DNA of 64,000 bases from an uncultured Clostridia bacterium (GTDB lineage Bacteria; Bacillota; Clostridia; Oscillospirales; Ruminococcaceae). The position numbers and the translations under genes were made by a program. The stretch is taken from assembly GCA_947630845.1 (NCBI GenBank), contig CANRJB010000005.1, forward strand, positions 1-64,000, given 5' to 3'. The notes beneath the pieces are model-generated. The model made no database searches, had not been told where the DNA came from, and saw only the letters and a list, made by a program, of their open reading frames with translations. Below, one piece after another: positions 15,936-25,345 of this stretch (positions are counted from its first letter, which is position 1; the number at the start of each line of letters is the position of its first letter).

Positions 15936-17156
15936 TCATGCATCTTGCTGATAGATCGGTTCTTCCGGTTTGGCAATGGGTATCTTCCGGACAACGACAG
16001 GCTGTCTGGAGCGTGAGACGTTCAGTACAATACCCATCTGTACCAACTGCATGATAAGTGCCGTGCCGCCGTAGGAGAAAAACGGCAGGCTGATGCCGGT
16101 GTTCGGCACAAGATTGCTGACAACGGCAATGTTGATGAATGCTTGCAGACCGATTTGCAGCGTAAAGCCGATGGCAAGCAGCATCCCGAATTTGTCCTTG
16201 CAGTGATTGGCAATATGGAATCCCTGTGCTACAAGCAGCACAAACAGCAGGATGACCGTCACTGCCCCGAGCAGACCCAATTCTTCACAGACAATGGAGA
16301 ACACGAAGTCATTCTCCGACTCCGGCAGGTACAGGTACTTCTGCCGGGATTCCCCTAATCCCAGACCAAACAGTCCACCTGAACCAATTGCGATCAGCGA
16401 CTGCCTTGTCTGCCAAGTACCGTTTGAATCCGGGCTGTCAAACGGATGCAGCCATGTATCAAAACGAACAAGGAAGTAGTCTATGCCCTTCTCCTGAATC
16501 AGATACATGACAACGCCCGACAATACCAGTGCGCCTGCAATGCCGACCAGCGTGATATGCCACCATCTTGCACCGCCGACAAAAATCAAAGTCACGCCGA
16601 TAAGCAGTATCAGCAGCGTACATGACAGATGCGGTTCCAGCATCAGCAGCCCTGCAATGATGCCGAGCATTATCACAAAAGGCAGGATACCTACACTGAA
16701 TTTCTTCATCCGGTCATAATTCTTATCAATCAGATAGGAAAACAAGATCACCACGCTGAACTTTGCCAGCTCCGACGGCTGAAAAGTCGTAAATCCCAGA
16801 TTGATCCACCGGACACAGGGCGTACCCAGATCCGTACCGATGAAAGGTACCAGTATGAGCAGTATGATACTCACAGCAAAGATAAACAATGCAAAACCTT
16901 TTTTCGCAAAAAGATGATAATCAATATAGCTCATGATGAACATGGCGAACAAACCGACAGCTGCAAAGATCACCTGCCGAAGCGCATAATAATAACCGAC
17001 CTTGCCCTCGTTCAGTGCAATTGCATAACTGGCGGAAAACATCATAACAATGCCTAACCCCAACAGGATCAGCACCACAATGACAAAGCTGATATCCACC
17101 GTACCGATGCGCACCCTCTGGCGTTCCTGCCGCCTGTCTGCCTGTTTCTGTTTCAT
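15936..17156 (-). CDS. ftsW: Septal peptidoglycan polymerase FtsW (SEDS)
   Basis: A 406-residue SEDS-family membrane protein with about ten transmembrane helices. FtsW polymerises lipid II together with its class B PBP partner, here likely the PASTA-PBP of the same cluster. Conserved features are the F-Q-P-S-E-L-A-K-F segment, the W-Q-T-R-Q-S-L-I-A-I-G-S-G-G-L-F-G-x-G loop and the C-terminal P-N-T-G-I-S-L-P-F-x-S-Y-G-G. The start at 17156 (MKQKQADRR) is fixed by AAGGAGGTCATA. A longer open frame upstream overlaps the MraY-like gene and lacks a ribosome site. Confidence 0.95.
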   Translation of the reverse strand: MKQKQADRRQERQRVRIGTVDISFVIVVLILLGLGIVMMFSASYAIALNEGKVGYYYALRQVIFAAVGLFAMFIMSYIDYHLFAKKGFALFIFAVSIILLILVPFIGTDLGTPCVRWINLGFTTFQPSELAKFSVVILFSYLIDKNYDRMKKFSVGILPFVIMLGIIAGLLMLEPHLSCTLLILLIGVTLIFVGGARWWHITLVGIAGALVLSGVVMYLIQEKGIDYFLVRFDTWLHPFDSPDSNGTWQTRQSLIAIGSGGLFGLGLGESRQKYLYLPESENDFVFSIVCEELGLLGAVTVILLFVLLVAQGFHIANHCKDKFGMLLAIGFTLQIGLQAFINIAVVSNLVPNTGISLPFFSYGGTALIMQLVQMGIVLNVSRSRQPVVVRKIPIAKPEEPIYQQDA

Positions 17157-17191
17157 TATGACCTCCTTAGGTGGGTCAGCCCTGACCCGGT

Positions 17192-18094
17192 TCAAAGTAA
17201 TTGCATGATGCCGCAGAACAGGGCAAGCCCTGCAAACAGCGTGATCTGCTTCCATGCTGCCGTTTTGTTCTGCTTCAGTATCGTGAGCAGTGTGCTTCTG
17301 TATCGTAAATAGGGCAGCGCATTGAGTACATACACCGCCATACACAGTGCCAGTGCCTTCCAGTACCCCTCCATGATGCAGACCATCGGCACAATGCTCC
17401 CGAACAGACAGCTTCCAGTCTCACCCAGTCTGCACTTTGCCGGATGCAGATTCCAGATCATGCTCCCCCAGCATGCACCGGCTGTGGTCAATGTGAAGAG
17501 GGCGATGGCATACTGTCCGTCGTGCAGCAGCGGGACAGTCAGTGTCAGGAGCTGAACCGCATTGACGGAAAGTGTCACACCGTCTGTTTCCTTTTCTGTG
17601 GAACGGATGAGCTGCCAGCATACTGCCGCAAGTACAGAGGCAGAAATGAGGAAAAATCCTCTATTCCCCTGCCACAGCAGCAGCGCAAGCGTCACCAGAA
17701 ACACTGCACCCATCAGCAGAACCGGACGGATGCGATAACGCAGTCTGCCCCGTATCACCATCCAGTCGATGATCAAGCCGCCCAATACCGACAGCGATCC
17801 ATGAATGAGCATAAGACGCAGCAGTTCCATCTGTTCAGCATAGTCCGCACTCGTGCGGTCAGCATTACCAAATTCTCTGTAGAGCGTGAATCCCAGCACC
17901 ATCCCGAACAGCATCCCAAACAGAATGAGCAGTCCGCACATCAAAGGCTTGCGCTGTTCTCCGGTTTGTTCAGCGTTTTCTTGTTTCGGCTCAAACATTT
18001 GCAGCTTTCTGAGAAACGGCACGAAAGCGATCCCCATGACACCGCTTGCCACAGCCGCACTCAATGCTGCTGTAAGCTGTAACCAGACCGGCAT
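17192..18094 (-). CDS. MraY-like membrane protein with degenerate catalytic motifs
   Basis: A 300-residue polytopic membrane protein in the exact mraY position (between murF and ftsW). Its ATG shares one base with the murF stop. Homology to MraY (lipid I synthase) shows in R-K-P-L-M-C-G-L-L-I (49-58, family T-P-T-M-G-G-L-L-I) and W-N-L-H-P-A-K-C-R-L-G-E-T-G-S (214-228, family W-x-N-x-x-P-A-x-V-F-M-G-D-x-G-S). Catalytic parts are lost. The DDxxK motif reads I-I-D-W-M-V (one Asp at 110, Lys gone). The essential Asp of GDxGS is Glu225. The C-terminal HHH loop is missing, and the protein is about 20-60 residues shorter than usual. It is either a catalytically dead homologue or a very divergent enzyme. 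Confidence 0.75.
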   Translation of the reverse strand: MPVWLQLTAALSAAVASGVMGIAFVPFLRKLQMFEPKQENAEQTGEQRKPLMCGLLILFGMLFGMVLGFTLYREFGNADRTSADYAEQMELLRLMLIHGSLSVLGGLIIDWMVIRGRLRYRIRPVLLMGAVFLVTLALLLWQGNRGFFLISASVLAAVCWQLIRSTEKETDGVTLSVNAVQLLTLTVPLLHDGQYAIALFTLTTAGACWGSMIWNLHPAKCRLGETGSCLFGSIVPMVCIMEGYWKALALCMAVYVLNALPYLRYRSTLLTILKQNKTAAWKQITLFAGLALFCGIMQLL

Positions 18095-19443
18095 CAGCAG
18101 CTTCCGTACACAGCTTCAATGATCTGTTCCAGATGCATGCTGTGACTTGCCTTGAACAGCACCACATCACCCGGTTTCAGGCAGGACTGGAGCTGTGTGG
18201 TCAGCACATGGGCATCCTCTGTACAGAAAACACCGATCTGATCTCCTGCTTTGGCAGCAATACCCTTTGCAGCAGTGCCGTAGCAGTAGAGCATGTTGAT
18301 ACCTGCCTCCTTCACCATTTTGCCGACTTCTTCATGCAGCTGCGCACTCATATCCCCAAGCTCAAGCATATCGCCAAGTACTGCGATACGCCTGCCCTCT
18401 GCCGGATATTTGCTCAGCACGCCAAGTGCCGCACGCATAGAAGCAGGACTTGCATTATAACAGTCTGCAATCACAGTCTGTCCGTTTTTTTCCATAATAT
18501 TCTGCCGGTTGCCGGACGGACGGTACTCCGCCAGACCACAGAGGATCTCCTGCACCTCCATACCTGTCAGCCTGCCGACAAGATATGCTGCCAGCGCATT
18601 TTTGACATTGTGTTCCCCGACTGCCGGCAGCACGGCAAGCAACTTCTTTCCGCCGTCACAGATAGAGAACGTAGTCACGCCGTTCTCCTCTTTGATGTCC
18701 TCCGCATACACATCCGCAGGGTTTCCCTGTGTGGAGCAGGTATAGACCGGACGGGTGAGCTTCTCCTTCAGGGGTGCAAGCATGGGGTCATCCGCACTCG
18801 TCACAAGCGGCGCATTCTCCGGCATCCCTTCAAGCACCTCAAGCTTTGCCTTCAGGATGCCCTCCTGCGAACCGAGATTTTCAATGTGGGAATAGCCGAT
18901 GTTCGTGATAACTGCAATGGTGGGGCTTGCGCTGCGGCTCATCCGGGATATCTCTCCGGCATGGTTCATGCCCATCTCAAGGACAGCAGCAGTATGCTCT
19001 TTTTTCAGACCAAGCACAGTCTTGGGCATACCGATCTCATTATTCAGATTTGCTTCTGTCCGCAGCACATGAAAATGTTGTGACAGTACACAGGCAGTCA
19101 TTTCCTTCGTAGTCGTCTTGCCGACACTCCCTGTAATGGCAACGACCGGGATGCTGAATTTCTTCCGATACAGCGATGCAATGTCAAGCAGTGCCTGTCC
19201 TGTATCTTTCACGACCAGACAGGGGTACGCACCGATCTGCACATCCGTTACGGCTGCAACTGCACCCTCCTCAAATGCCTTGCCCACAAAATCATGTCCG
19301 TCAAACTTCTTTCCTCGCAGTGCCAGAAACAGACACCCTGTCGGTAACTCCCGACTGTCTGTGCTGATGTCCCGGATATCCGCAGAAAGGGGGCATTCCA
19401 CACCCAACCGCTCTGCGATCTGTTCCAATGAGATGGTTTCCAT
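18094..19443 (-). CDS. murF: UDP-MurNAc-tripeptide-D-Ala-D-Ala ligase MurF
   Basis: A 449-residue Mur ligase that adds the D-Ala-D-Ala dipeptide to UDP-MurNAc-tripeptide using ATP. The P-loop is G-S-V-G-K-T-T (residues 105-111), followed by the central domain motif E-x-G-M-N-H-A-G-E-I (about 155-164) and the C-terminal ligase domain with D-C-Y-N-A-S-P-A-S-M. The gene follows murE by 14 nt and is joined to the MraY-like gene by a TGATG junction. The D-Ala-D-Ala ligase (ddl) that would make its substrate is not in the window. Confidence 0.95.
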   Translation of the reverse strand: METISLEQIAERLGVECPLSADIRDISTDSRELPTGCLFLALRGKKFDGHDFVGKAFEEGAVAAVTDVQIGAYPCLVVKDTGQALLDIASLYRKKFSIPVVAITGSVGKTTTKEMTACVLSQHFHVLRTEANLNNEIGMPKTVLGLKKEHTAAVLEMGMNHAGEISRMSRSASPTIAVITNIGYSHIENLGSQEGILKAKLEVLEGMPENAPLVTSADDPMLAPLKEKLTRPVYTCSTQGNPADVYAEDIKEENGVTTFSICDGGKKLLAVLPAVGEHNVKNALAAYLVGRLTGMEVQEILCGLAEYRPSGNRQNIMEKNGQTVIADCYNASPASMRAALGVLSKYPAEGRRIAVLGDMLELGDMSAQLHEEVGKMVKEAGINMLYCYGTAAKGIAAKAGDQIGVFCTEDAHVLTTQLQSCLKPGDVVLFKASHSMHLEQIIEAVYGSC

Positions 19444-19457
19444 TGTGTTCCTCCCGC

Positions 19458-20885
19458 TTACAGCTTTTGCAATGCCTCTGCCACAACTTCACGCTCGTCA
19501 AAATGTGTGTGGCGGTTATTTTCAAAGATCTGATAGTCCTCATGTCCCTTTCCGGCAAGGACAATAACATCACCCTTCTGTGCAATTTGCAGTGCATGGG
19601 CAATGGCTTCTGCCCGGTCGGTCACGACGTCATACGGCACAGCCGCATCCTGCAATCCCTCTAAAATATCTGCAATAATAGCATCAGGGTCTTCATCCCT
19701 CGGATTATCCGACGTAACGACCAGCAGGTCGGCATACTTTGCTGCCGCCTTTGCCATCAGCGGGCGTTTCGTTCTATCCCGGTTACCGCCGCAGCCGAAC
19801 AGGCAGATAAGTCGTCCCTCTGTATAAAGCTTCACATTCTCCAGAATATTTTCAATTGCATCCGGCGTATGGGCATAGTCACAGATAACCGAAAAATCCC
19901 GTCCTGTCGGGATGACCTCACATCTGCCCTTAACACCCGGACAGCTCTGCAATGCCGGGATGCAGTCTGCATCTGCAATGCCGATGAGCTTGCAGACAGC
20001 ATAGGCTGCGGTGGCATTGGCAATGTTGAAATAGCCTGTCATGCGCATGGAGATCTCCATCACCCCACTGCTCTGCCGGAGACGGAACGTTGTGCCATCT
20101 GCCTTGACAGATACCGGTGTATAGGCAAAATTTCCCTCTGTGCCATAGTCCCACTTCTCGCAATTCAGTTCATCATAAAGTCTCTTGCCATAGGGGTCAT
20201 CGGTCTGGATGACAGCCTTGTCGCAGACATCGAACAACATCCGCTTTGCCTGATAGTAGTCCTCCATCGTCTTATGGTAGTCAAGGTGATCCTGCGTCAG
20301 GTTAGTAAAGACTGCCACCTCAAAATGTGTCGGTCCGATGCGCTTCTGCACCAGTCCGAATGAGGACACCTCCATCACCACAAACTGACACCCGGCTTCT
20401 GCCATCCTTGCATAGAGTGCCATCAGGTCATAGGTCAGGGGCGTAGTGTTGTCGGTGTGGAGTACCTCGTCGCCGATCTCATTTTCGATCGTGCCGATGA
20501 GTCCCACCTTATAGCCGCACTGTGTCAGGATGAATTTGATGACAGTGGTCGTTGTGGTCTTGCCGTTCGTGCCGGTCACGCCGATGAAGCGCATCTTCTG
20601 TTCCGGATGTCCGAACCATGCAGCGCACAGCCTGCCGTACTCAGCACGGCTGTCATCTGTCAGTAACTGCCGTTCGCCGAGTCCTAAATCACGTTCTGCC
20701 ACGATCGCAGCCGCACCGTTTTCCAGTGCCTTTTCCGCAGCAGTGTGTCCGTCAAACTTCTCACCTTTGATGCACACATACAGACAGCCCGGTGTCACCT
20801 TACGGCTGTCATCCGTAATATCCGTAATTTCCACATCCCCGATAGATGTGGGGATTCTATTTTCCAAAAGCTCTGCAAGCTTCAT
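19458..20885 (-). CDS. murE: UDP-MurNAc-L-Ala-D-Glu:meso-DAP ligase MurE
   Basis: A 475-residue Mur ligase. The P-loop is G-T-N-G-K-T-T (105-111). The D-N-P-R motif at 393-396 is the known signature for meso-diaminopimelate recognition (lysine-adding MurE enzymes differ here), so the peptidoglycan of this organism should be of the mDAP type. The start MKLAEL at 20885 follows AAAGGAGATGAGAG. It sits 15 nt after the PASTA-PBP gene and 14 nt before murF. Confidence 0.95.
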   Translation of the reverse strand: MKLAELLENRIPTSIGDVEITDITDDSRKVTPGCLYVCIKGEKFDGHTAAEKALENGAAAIVAERDLGLGERQLLTDDSRAEYGRLCAAWFGHPEQKMRFIGVTGTNGKTTTTTVIKFILTQCGYKVGLIGTIENEIGDEVLHTDNTTPLTYDLMALYARMAEAGCQFVVMEVSSFGLVQKRIGPTHFEVAVFTNLTQDHLDYHKTMEDYYQAKRMLFDVCDKAVIQTDDPYGKRLYDELNCEKWDYGTEGNFAYTPVSVKADGTTFRLRQSSGVMEISMRMTGYFNIANATAAYAVCKLIGIADADCIPALQSCPGVKGRCEVIPTGRDFSVICDYAHTPDAIENILENVKLYTEGRLICLFGCGGNRDRTKRPLMAKAAAKYADLLVVTSDNPRDEDPDAIIADILEGLQDAAVPYDVVTDRAEAIAHALQIAQKGDVIVLAGKGHEDYQIFENNRHTHFDEREVVAEALQKL

Positions 20886-20900
20886 AGTCTCTCATCTCCT

Positions 20901-23213
20901 TTAACCAATATTTTCATTAACAATGTATTCCAGACGAATAACCGTCCCGACATCCACCATAGTACCTGCTGCCGGTGTCTGACTCTGCACCCGTGCCCGC
21001 TCTGAAGATGCGCCGACAGCGACATAGTTCAGGTGCCGGTTCGTCAGTGCAGCATTGGCATCGGATGCGGTGTATCCCGTCAGATCGGGTACTTCTATCT
21101 TTTCTGCCACATAATTCTCTTCTGTATACAAAACGATCGTGCCGCCTGCTGCAATGGAATCACCCGTCATCGGGCACTGTCCTGTCACAGTCTCTCCGTC
21201 ACCCTTGACTTCATAATGCAGACCGAGGGCATCAAGAGTCTCCTGTGCCTTTGTCAGCTCAGAATCCATGAGCAGCGGTACTGTCACATCGAGCTTTGCA
21301 TACTCTTCCTCTGTGTATTCCGGATAATATCCGAGATACGGCAGTGCCTCCTCCATAATGTTTCTTGCATACGGTGCGCACACCACGGAACCGTAATAAC
21401 TCTCCCCCATCGGCTCGTCTGCCATGATGAGCATCACGATCTCCGGGTCATTCGCCGGCGCAAAGCAGGTATAGGATGCTACATGGCGCATATTATCCCC
21501 TTTGTATTCATCAAGCTTCTCGCCTGTACCCGACTTGCCGCCAATGGCATAGCCATCAATATGGGAATTCGAGTCCGGATTATCATCTACAACTTCCTGA
21601 AGAAGCTGCCGCATCGTTGCAGAAGTCTCCTCTGAAATGACCTGCCGTTTTGTCGTTGTACCGAAAGTCTTTATGATATTGCCATCACTGGAAACGATCC
21701 TGCTCACCAGATGTGGTTCGACCAGATAGCCGCCGTTGATGGCAGCAGCAATGCCGGTGATCATCTGGATGGCAGTGACCTTGTTGCCCTGTCCGAATGA
21801 GCTGGTCGCAAGATTGATGGGGGTCATCTGCTCCTCACTAAAGGTAAAGCTGTTTGCCTCGAACGGAAGATCGATGCCCGTCAGCTCCCGCAGACCAAAG
21901 GCACTCATATACCGTGAAAATTTATAACTGCCCAGTTTCTGCCCGACCTCGATGAATGCCGGGTTGCAGGAATGGGTCAGTGCCTCAGAAAATGTCTGTG
22001 TCCCATGCCCGCTCACCAAATGGCAGTGGATGGGCTCTGCACCCGGTATGGTGTAAGAACCGCTGCAATAGAAACTATCATTCTGCAAGTCAACTGCCTT
22101 TTCCTCGACCGCAGCGGATGAGGTAAAGATCTTGAATACCGAACCCGGTATATACGGCTCTATGACTGCCTTGTTTTTCCATTGTTCCTCACGGGCTGCC
22201 ACATAGGCTTCTTCGTATTCCTCCTCCGGCAGTGCAAGCAAGGCATCCGCCGTTGCTGCGTCATAGATTTCCGACGGTTTGTTCAGATCAAATGTCGGAT
22301 AGGTCGCCATCGCATAGATCGCACCGGTCTTGGCATTCATAATGATGCCGCAGCTCCGGTTCTCCACCTTGTGTGTCTCACACATCTCCTGCAAATTCTT
22401 CTCCAGATAATATTGCAGCGTAGAGTCCAGTGTCAGATAGAGGGAAGAACCATCCTGTGCCTCATAGGTCTGTGAATTGCGGTATGGCATGGTATTGCCA
22501 AGTCCGTCCTTTGCAGTCGTGACCCTGCCGTTCACACCGGACAGATAGTCATTGTACTCTTTTTCCAGTCCATATTGTCCGACACCGTCGCTGTTGGTGA
22601 ATCCGATGACCTGAGCGGCAAGCTCATTCTGGGGATAGTAGCGTTTGGAATCTTCCTCTGTAGTGATGGAAGTCATGCCGAACTTGTCGAAGAATGCCAT
22701 CAGCTCATCGGCTGTGCTCTTGTCCACCTGTGATTTGAGAATATAGTACTGTGTATTCATCTGCATGGCATTGGTCACAGCTTCCGGCGTGATCTGGAGC
22801 TTTTCAGACAGGAGGTCAACGATCTGCGCTTCAAGTTCACTTCTGGTGATAACGATGGTGTCCTCGTCGATCTGTTCGCCGGCATCAAGCTTTGCCTGCC
22901 GGCTTTTCATGATCTCCTCAATCGTATCCATCTCGCTCTGGTAATTCTTGGGGTCGATGTACACCTTATAGACAGTTGCGCTCCATGCAAGCGGTTCACC
23001 GTTGGCATCATAGATCGCCCCACGTCCGGCGGTAATGGTCTTATTGGTAAAGTGGGTATTATTTGCCTGTTCCGCATAGAACTGGTGATCTGCGATCGTC
23101 AGCTTACCCAGTCCAAACACCGTATACCCGGCAAGCACCAGAATGGGTACAAGGACGCCGAAGATAGATTTTTTTTTCATGCCTGCGGTAGGCTCAAAAT
23201 CAGTCGCTCGCAA
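20901..23213 (-). CDS. Class B penicillin-binding protein with PASTA domains (SpoVD/FtsI type)
   Basis: A 770-residue transpeptidase anchored by one N-terminal helix (about 15-35). The active-site motifs are S-V-F-K (358-361), S-C-N (415-417) and K-S-G-T (560-563). Two PASTA-like domains fill the last 140 residues, as in SpoVD and Pbp2B. A TTG start at 23213 is proposed because AGAAAGGAG lies 7 nt upstream; the ATG at 23180 (MKKKSIF) has no ribosome site and would shorten the cytoplasmic tail by 11 residues. In this cluster the protein should serve as FtsW's septal transpeptidase partner, though a sporulation (SpoVD) role is possible. No separate ftsI is visible. Confidence 0.9.
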   Translation of the reverse strand: MRATDFEPTAGMKKKSIFGVLVPILVLAGYTVFGLGKLTIADHQFYAEQANNTHFTNKTITAGRGAIYDANGEPLAWSATVYKVYIDPKNYQSEMDTIEEIMKSRQAKLDAGEQIDEDTIVITRSELEAQIVDLLSEKLQITPEAVTNAMQMNTQYYILKSQVDKSTADELMAFFDKFGMTSITTEEDSKRYYPQNELAAQVIGFTNSDGVGQYGLEKEYNDYLSGVNGRVTTAKDGLGNTMPYRNSQTYEAQDGSSLYLTLDSTLQYYLEKNLQEMCETHKVENRSCGIIMNAKTGAIYAMATYPTFDLNKPSEIYDAATADALLALPEEEYEEAYVAAREEQWKNKAVIEPYIPGSVFKIFTSSAAVEEKAVDLQNDSFYCSGSYTIPGAEPIHCHLVSGHGTQTFSEALTHSCNPAFIEVGQKLGSYKFSRYMSAFGLRELTGIDLPFEANSFTFSEEQMTPINLATSSFGQGNKVTAIQMITGIAAAINGGYLVEPHLVSRIVSSDGNIIKTFGTTTKRQVISEETSATMRQLLQEVVDDNPDSNSHIDGYAIGGKSGTGEKLDEYKGDNMRHVASYTCFAPANDPEIVMLIMADEPMGESYYGSVVCAPYARNIMEEALPYLGYYPEYTEEEYAKLDVTVPLLMDSELTKAQETLDALGLHYEVKGDGETVTGQCPMTGDSIAAGGTIVLYTEENYVAEKIEVPDLTGYTASDANAALTNRHLNYVAVGASSERARVQSQTPAAGTMVDVGTVIRLEYIVNENIG

Positions 23214-23513
23214 TTGGACTCTCCTTTCTGAACGCCTCACAGGAAACGGGCTCTCCGTTTCTCTTCTTATTATACACCATTTTTCCATGCTTGTCAAATA
23301 CAACTTATAAAAAAAGCAGGAGACAGGTTCTTCCCGAACATCACATTCCCTGCCTCTTGCCTGTTTCTCGTCTTTTACGGATGTGCTGCGTCCGTCCGGG
23401 CGTTTTTTCTCTTTACCCGGACGGAACAGACATCGCTGCACTCGTTCTGCCTCTTCTTTTCTTTATCCTGCCATTGTTCAGACCTGATCGCTGTGCTGTT
23501 CTACTTTATGTCA

Positions 23514-23981
23514 TCAGCCTCTCAGGTATTCCACAAAATTGTCAAACCATATCTTGATCTTGACAAACAGATTCTGTTCCTCTTCAGGGATCTCCACCAC
23601 ATCGTCCGTCTGGATCTGAACATACTCGATCTGGGAAGCGTCGATGGTATGCATGCCAAGCACATTCTCGGCATATTCCTGAATGTTCTTATTGGAGGTT
23701 CTGCCTGCAAGCTCCGAATTCATACGTACATTCTCGCTTTGCAGATCTGCATACTCCTTTTCCTTCTCCGAGATCTGATTGCTGATCTGGAGCTGCTGTG
23801 CATTGCTGAAAATTACCGCAGTCAACATGGCAAATGCGATAAATACACCCAGAATCAATGAGACAGCAGAAACTCTTTTTGTTGTATTTTTTCCCATTTC
23901 GATCTGCGGCTGGTATTCCGGCTGATATGAGGACGGCGTCTGCACCGGGGCAGCGTTGCCGGAACGCTCATAATAAGCCAT
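23514..23981 (-). CDS. ftsL: FtsL-like cell division protein
   Basis: A 155-residue bitopic protein. A Pro/Gln-rich cytoplasmic tail (1-35) is followed by one transmembrane helix (about 40-62, V-S-L-I-L-G-V-F-I-A-F-A-M-L-T-A-V) and a leucine-zipper-like coiled coil (about 65-105, with repeated Q-L-Q-I-S, E-K-E-K-E-Y, L-Q-S-E-N). The end has the E-Y-A-E-N-V-L-G-M segment typical of FtsL. Sequence identity in this family is low, so the call rests mainly on topology and on position between rsmH and the PBP. The ATG at 23981 is 10 nt after AAAGGAG; a GTG two codons earlier is possible. Confidence 0.8.
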   Translation of the reverse strand: MAYYERSGNAAPVQTPSSYQPEYQPQIEMGKNTTKRVSAVSLILGVFIAFAMLTAVIFSNAQQLQISNQISEKEKEYADLQSENVRMNSELAGRTSNKNIQEYAENVLGMHTIDASQIEYVQIQTDDVVEIPEEEQNLFVKIKIWFDNFVEYLRG

Positions 23982-23987
23982 ATACAC

Positions 23988-24911
23988 TTAGCTCCTTTCT
24001 AACAGTCTCAGTTTTGCGCTGCGGCTGCGTGGATTGGCAGCCAGCTCCGTTTCCGATGCGGTCACGGGCTTTTTTGTCACAAGCCGTCCCTTCGGCTTAT
24101 TTCCGCACACACACTGCGGAAAATCCGGAGGGCAGACACATCCTGTACACCATTGTGTAAACTGCTGTTTGACGATGCGGTCTTCCAGAGAGTGGAAGGT
24201 GATGACCGCCAGCCTTCCGCCGGGTTTCAGGCAGTCAAACGCCGCCTGCAAACCGAGTTTCAAATGTCCGAATTCGTCATTCACAGCGATACGGATCGCC
24301 TGAAATGACTTCTTGCAGGGATTCTTCTCCCTGCGGTACTTCTGCGGTATGGAATCACGGATGATGTCGGCAAGCGCACCTGTTGTCTCTATGGGTGCGA
24401 TTTTTCTTGCTTCGACAAGATTCGCAGCGATTCGTGCAGCGAATTTCTCCTCTCCGTAATCACGCAGGATCTTTGTGAGCTGTCCGGCATCCCAGACATT
24501 CACAATGTCATATGCGCTCAGCCCCTCCCGGCTCATGCGCATATCGAGCGGCGCATCGGCATGATACGAAAAACCACGTTCCGGTACATCCAGTTGGTGA
24601 GAAGATACCCCTAAATCCAACAGTATGCCGTCTGCGCAGCCAATGCCAAGCTCATTCAGCACCTCACGCATCTGTGAATAATTGCGCTGCACTACCTTTG
24701 CCGGGTAGTCTGCAAGCCGTTCTGCCGCAATCGCTGCGGCATCCGGATCACGATCCAGTCCGATCAACAGACCGTCCTCGTTCAGTCGGGAAGCAATACA
24801 TCGTGAATGCCCGGCACCGCCGACCGTCCCGTCAACGTAGATCCCGTCCGGACGGATGGACAGTCCCTCCAGCACTTCATTCAGAAGCACCGGAACATGC
24901 ACAAATTCCAT
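23988..24911 (-). CDS. rsmH: 16S rRNA (cytosine(1402)-N4)-methyltransferase RsmH
   Basis: A 307-residue SAM-dependent methyltransferase (formerly MraW) that modifies C1402 of 16S rRNA. The start M-E-F-V-H-V-P-V-L-L-N-E and the SAM loop D-G-T-V-G-G-A-G-H-S are diagnostic, as are D-L-G-V-S-S-H-Q-L-D and the C-terminal S-L-E-D-R-I-V-K. The ATG at 24911 follows GGGAGG by 5 nt. The gene starts 11 nt after mraZ, in the conserved mraZ-rsmH order at the head of dcw clusters. Confidence 0.96.
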   Translation of the reverse strand: MEFVHVPVLLNEVLEGLSIRPDGIYVDGTVGGAGHSRCIASRLNEDGLLIGLDRDPDAAAIAAERLADYPAKVVQRNYSQMREVLNELGIGCADGILLDLGVSSHQLDVPERGFSYHADAPLDMRMSREGLSAYDIVNVWDAGQLTKILRDYGEEKFAARIAANLVEARKIAPIETTGALADIIRDSIPQKYRREKNPCKKSFQAIRIAVNDEFGHLKLGLQAAFDCLKPGGRLAVITFHSLEDRIVKQQFTQWCTGCVCPPDFPQCVCGNKPKGRLVTKKPVTASETELAANPRSRSAKLRLLERS

Positions 24912-24922
24912 GAAAGCCTCCC

Positions 24923-25345
24923 TTACAGGCACAGCTCACTGAGGGCAGGAGCAGATGTGGGATCGAATCCGCTGTCTGTCTGTGTCCACAGTGTCTTGCT
25001 CCAGATCTCCGCCTTACGTCCGGCACCGACCACAGCGACCTCCTTATCCACATCCAGTCCTGCATAATCACGCAGTGCTGACGGGATCAGGATACGCCCC
25101 TGCTTGTCCGGTGTGACTTCGGCAGCGCCCGAACAGATCCAACGGCGCATACTTTCGCCGTCAGCACCTTTCAGACTGCCGATCTGCCGCATGAGATCAT
25201 CCCACCCCTCCTGAGAGTACACGGTCAGAAACTTACCCGTCATACCTCTGGACAGCCAGAAAGTCTCTCCAAGCATTTCTCTGAGTTTCGCAGGAAAATT
25301 GATACGTCCCTTCGCATCAACGGCATGCAGGTAGGTGCCGGTCAT
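24923..25345 (-). CDS. mraZ: Transcriptional regulator MraZ
   Basis: A 140-residue protein with two tandem SpoVT/AbrB-like MraZ domains. The first starts T-G-T-Y-L-H-A-V-D-A-K-G-R-I-N-F-P (residues 2-18) and the second includes D-K-Q-G-R-I-L-I-P-S-A-L-R (about 85-97). MraZ forms ring-shaped oligomers, binds direct repeats at its own promoter and controls the dcw operon. The start at 25345 follows GGGAG by 9 nt; a longer frame has no ribosome site. It is the first gene of the operon, behind the promoter at 25532-25560. Confidence 0.95.
   Translation of the reverse strand: MTGTYLHAVDAKGRINFPAKLREMLGETFWLSRGMTGKFLTVYSQEGWDDLMRQIGSLKGADGESMRRWICSGAAEVTPDKQGRILIPSALRDYAGLDVDKEVAVVGAGRKAEIWSKTLWTQTDSGFDPTSAPALSELCL

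Noticed and set aside
14839-15951. A 370-codon plus-strand frame over murG
   Set aside because: It is antisense to murG, which has all family motifs; the translation is Cys/His-rich as expected for a shadow frame.
23214-23441. N-terminal extension of the PASTA-PBP (76 extra residues)
   Set aside because: No ribosome site, unlikely composition, and it would place a long Cys/Arg-rich segment before the membrane anchor; the TTG with AGAAAGGAG fits better.
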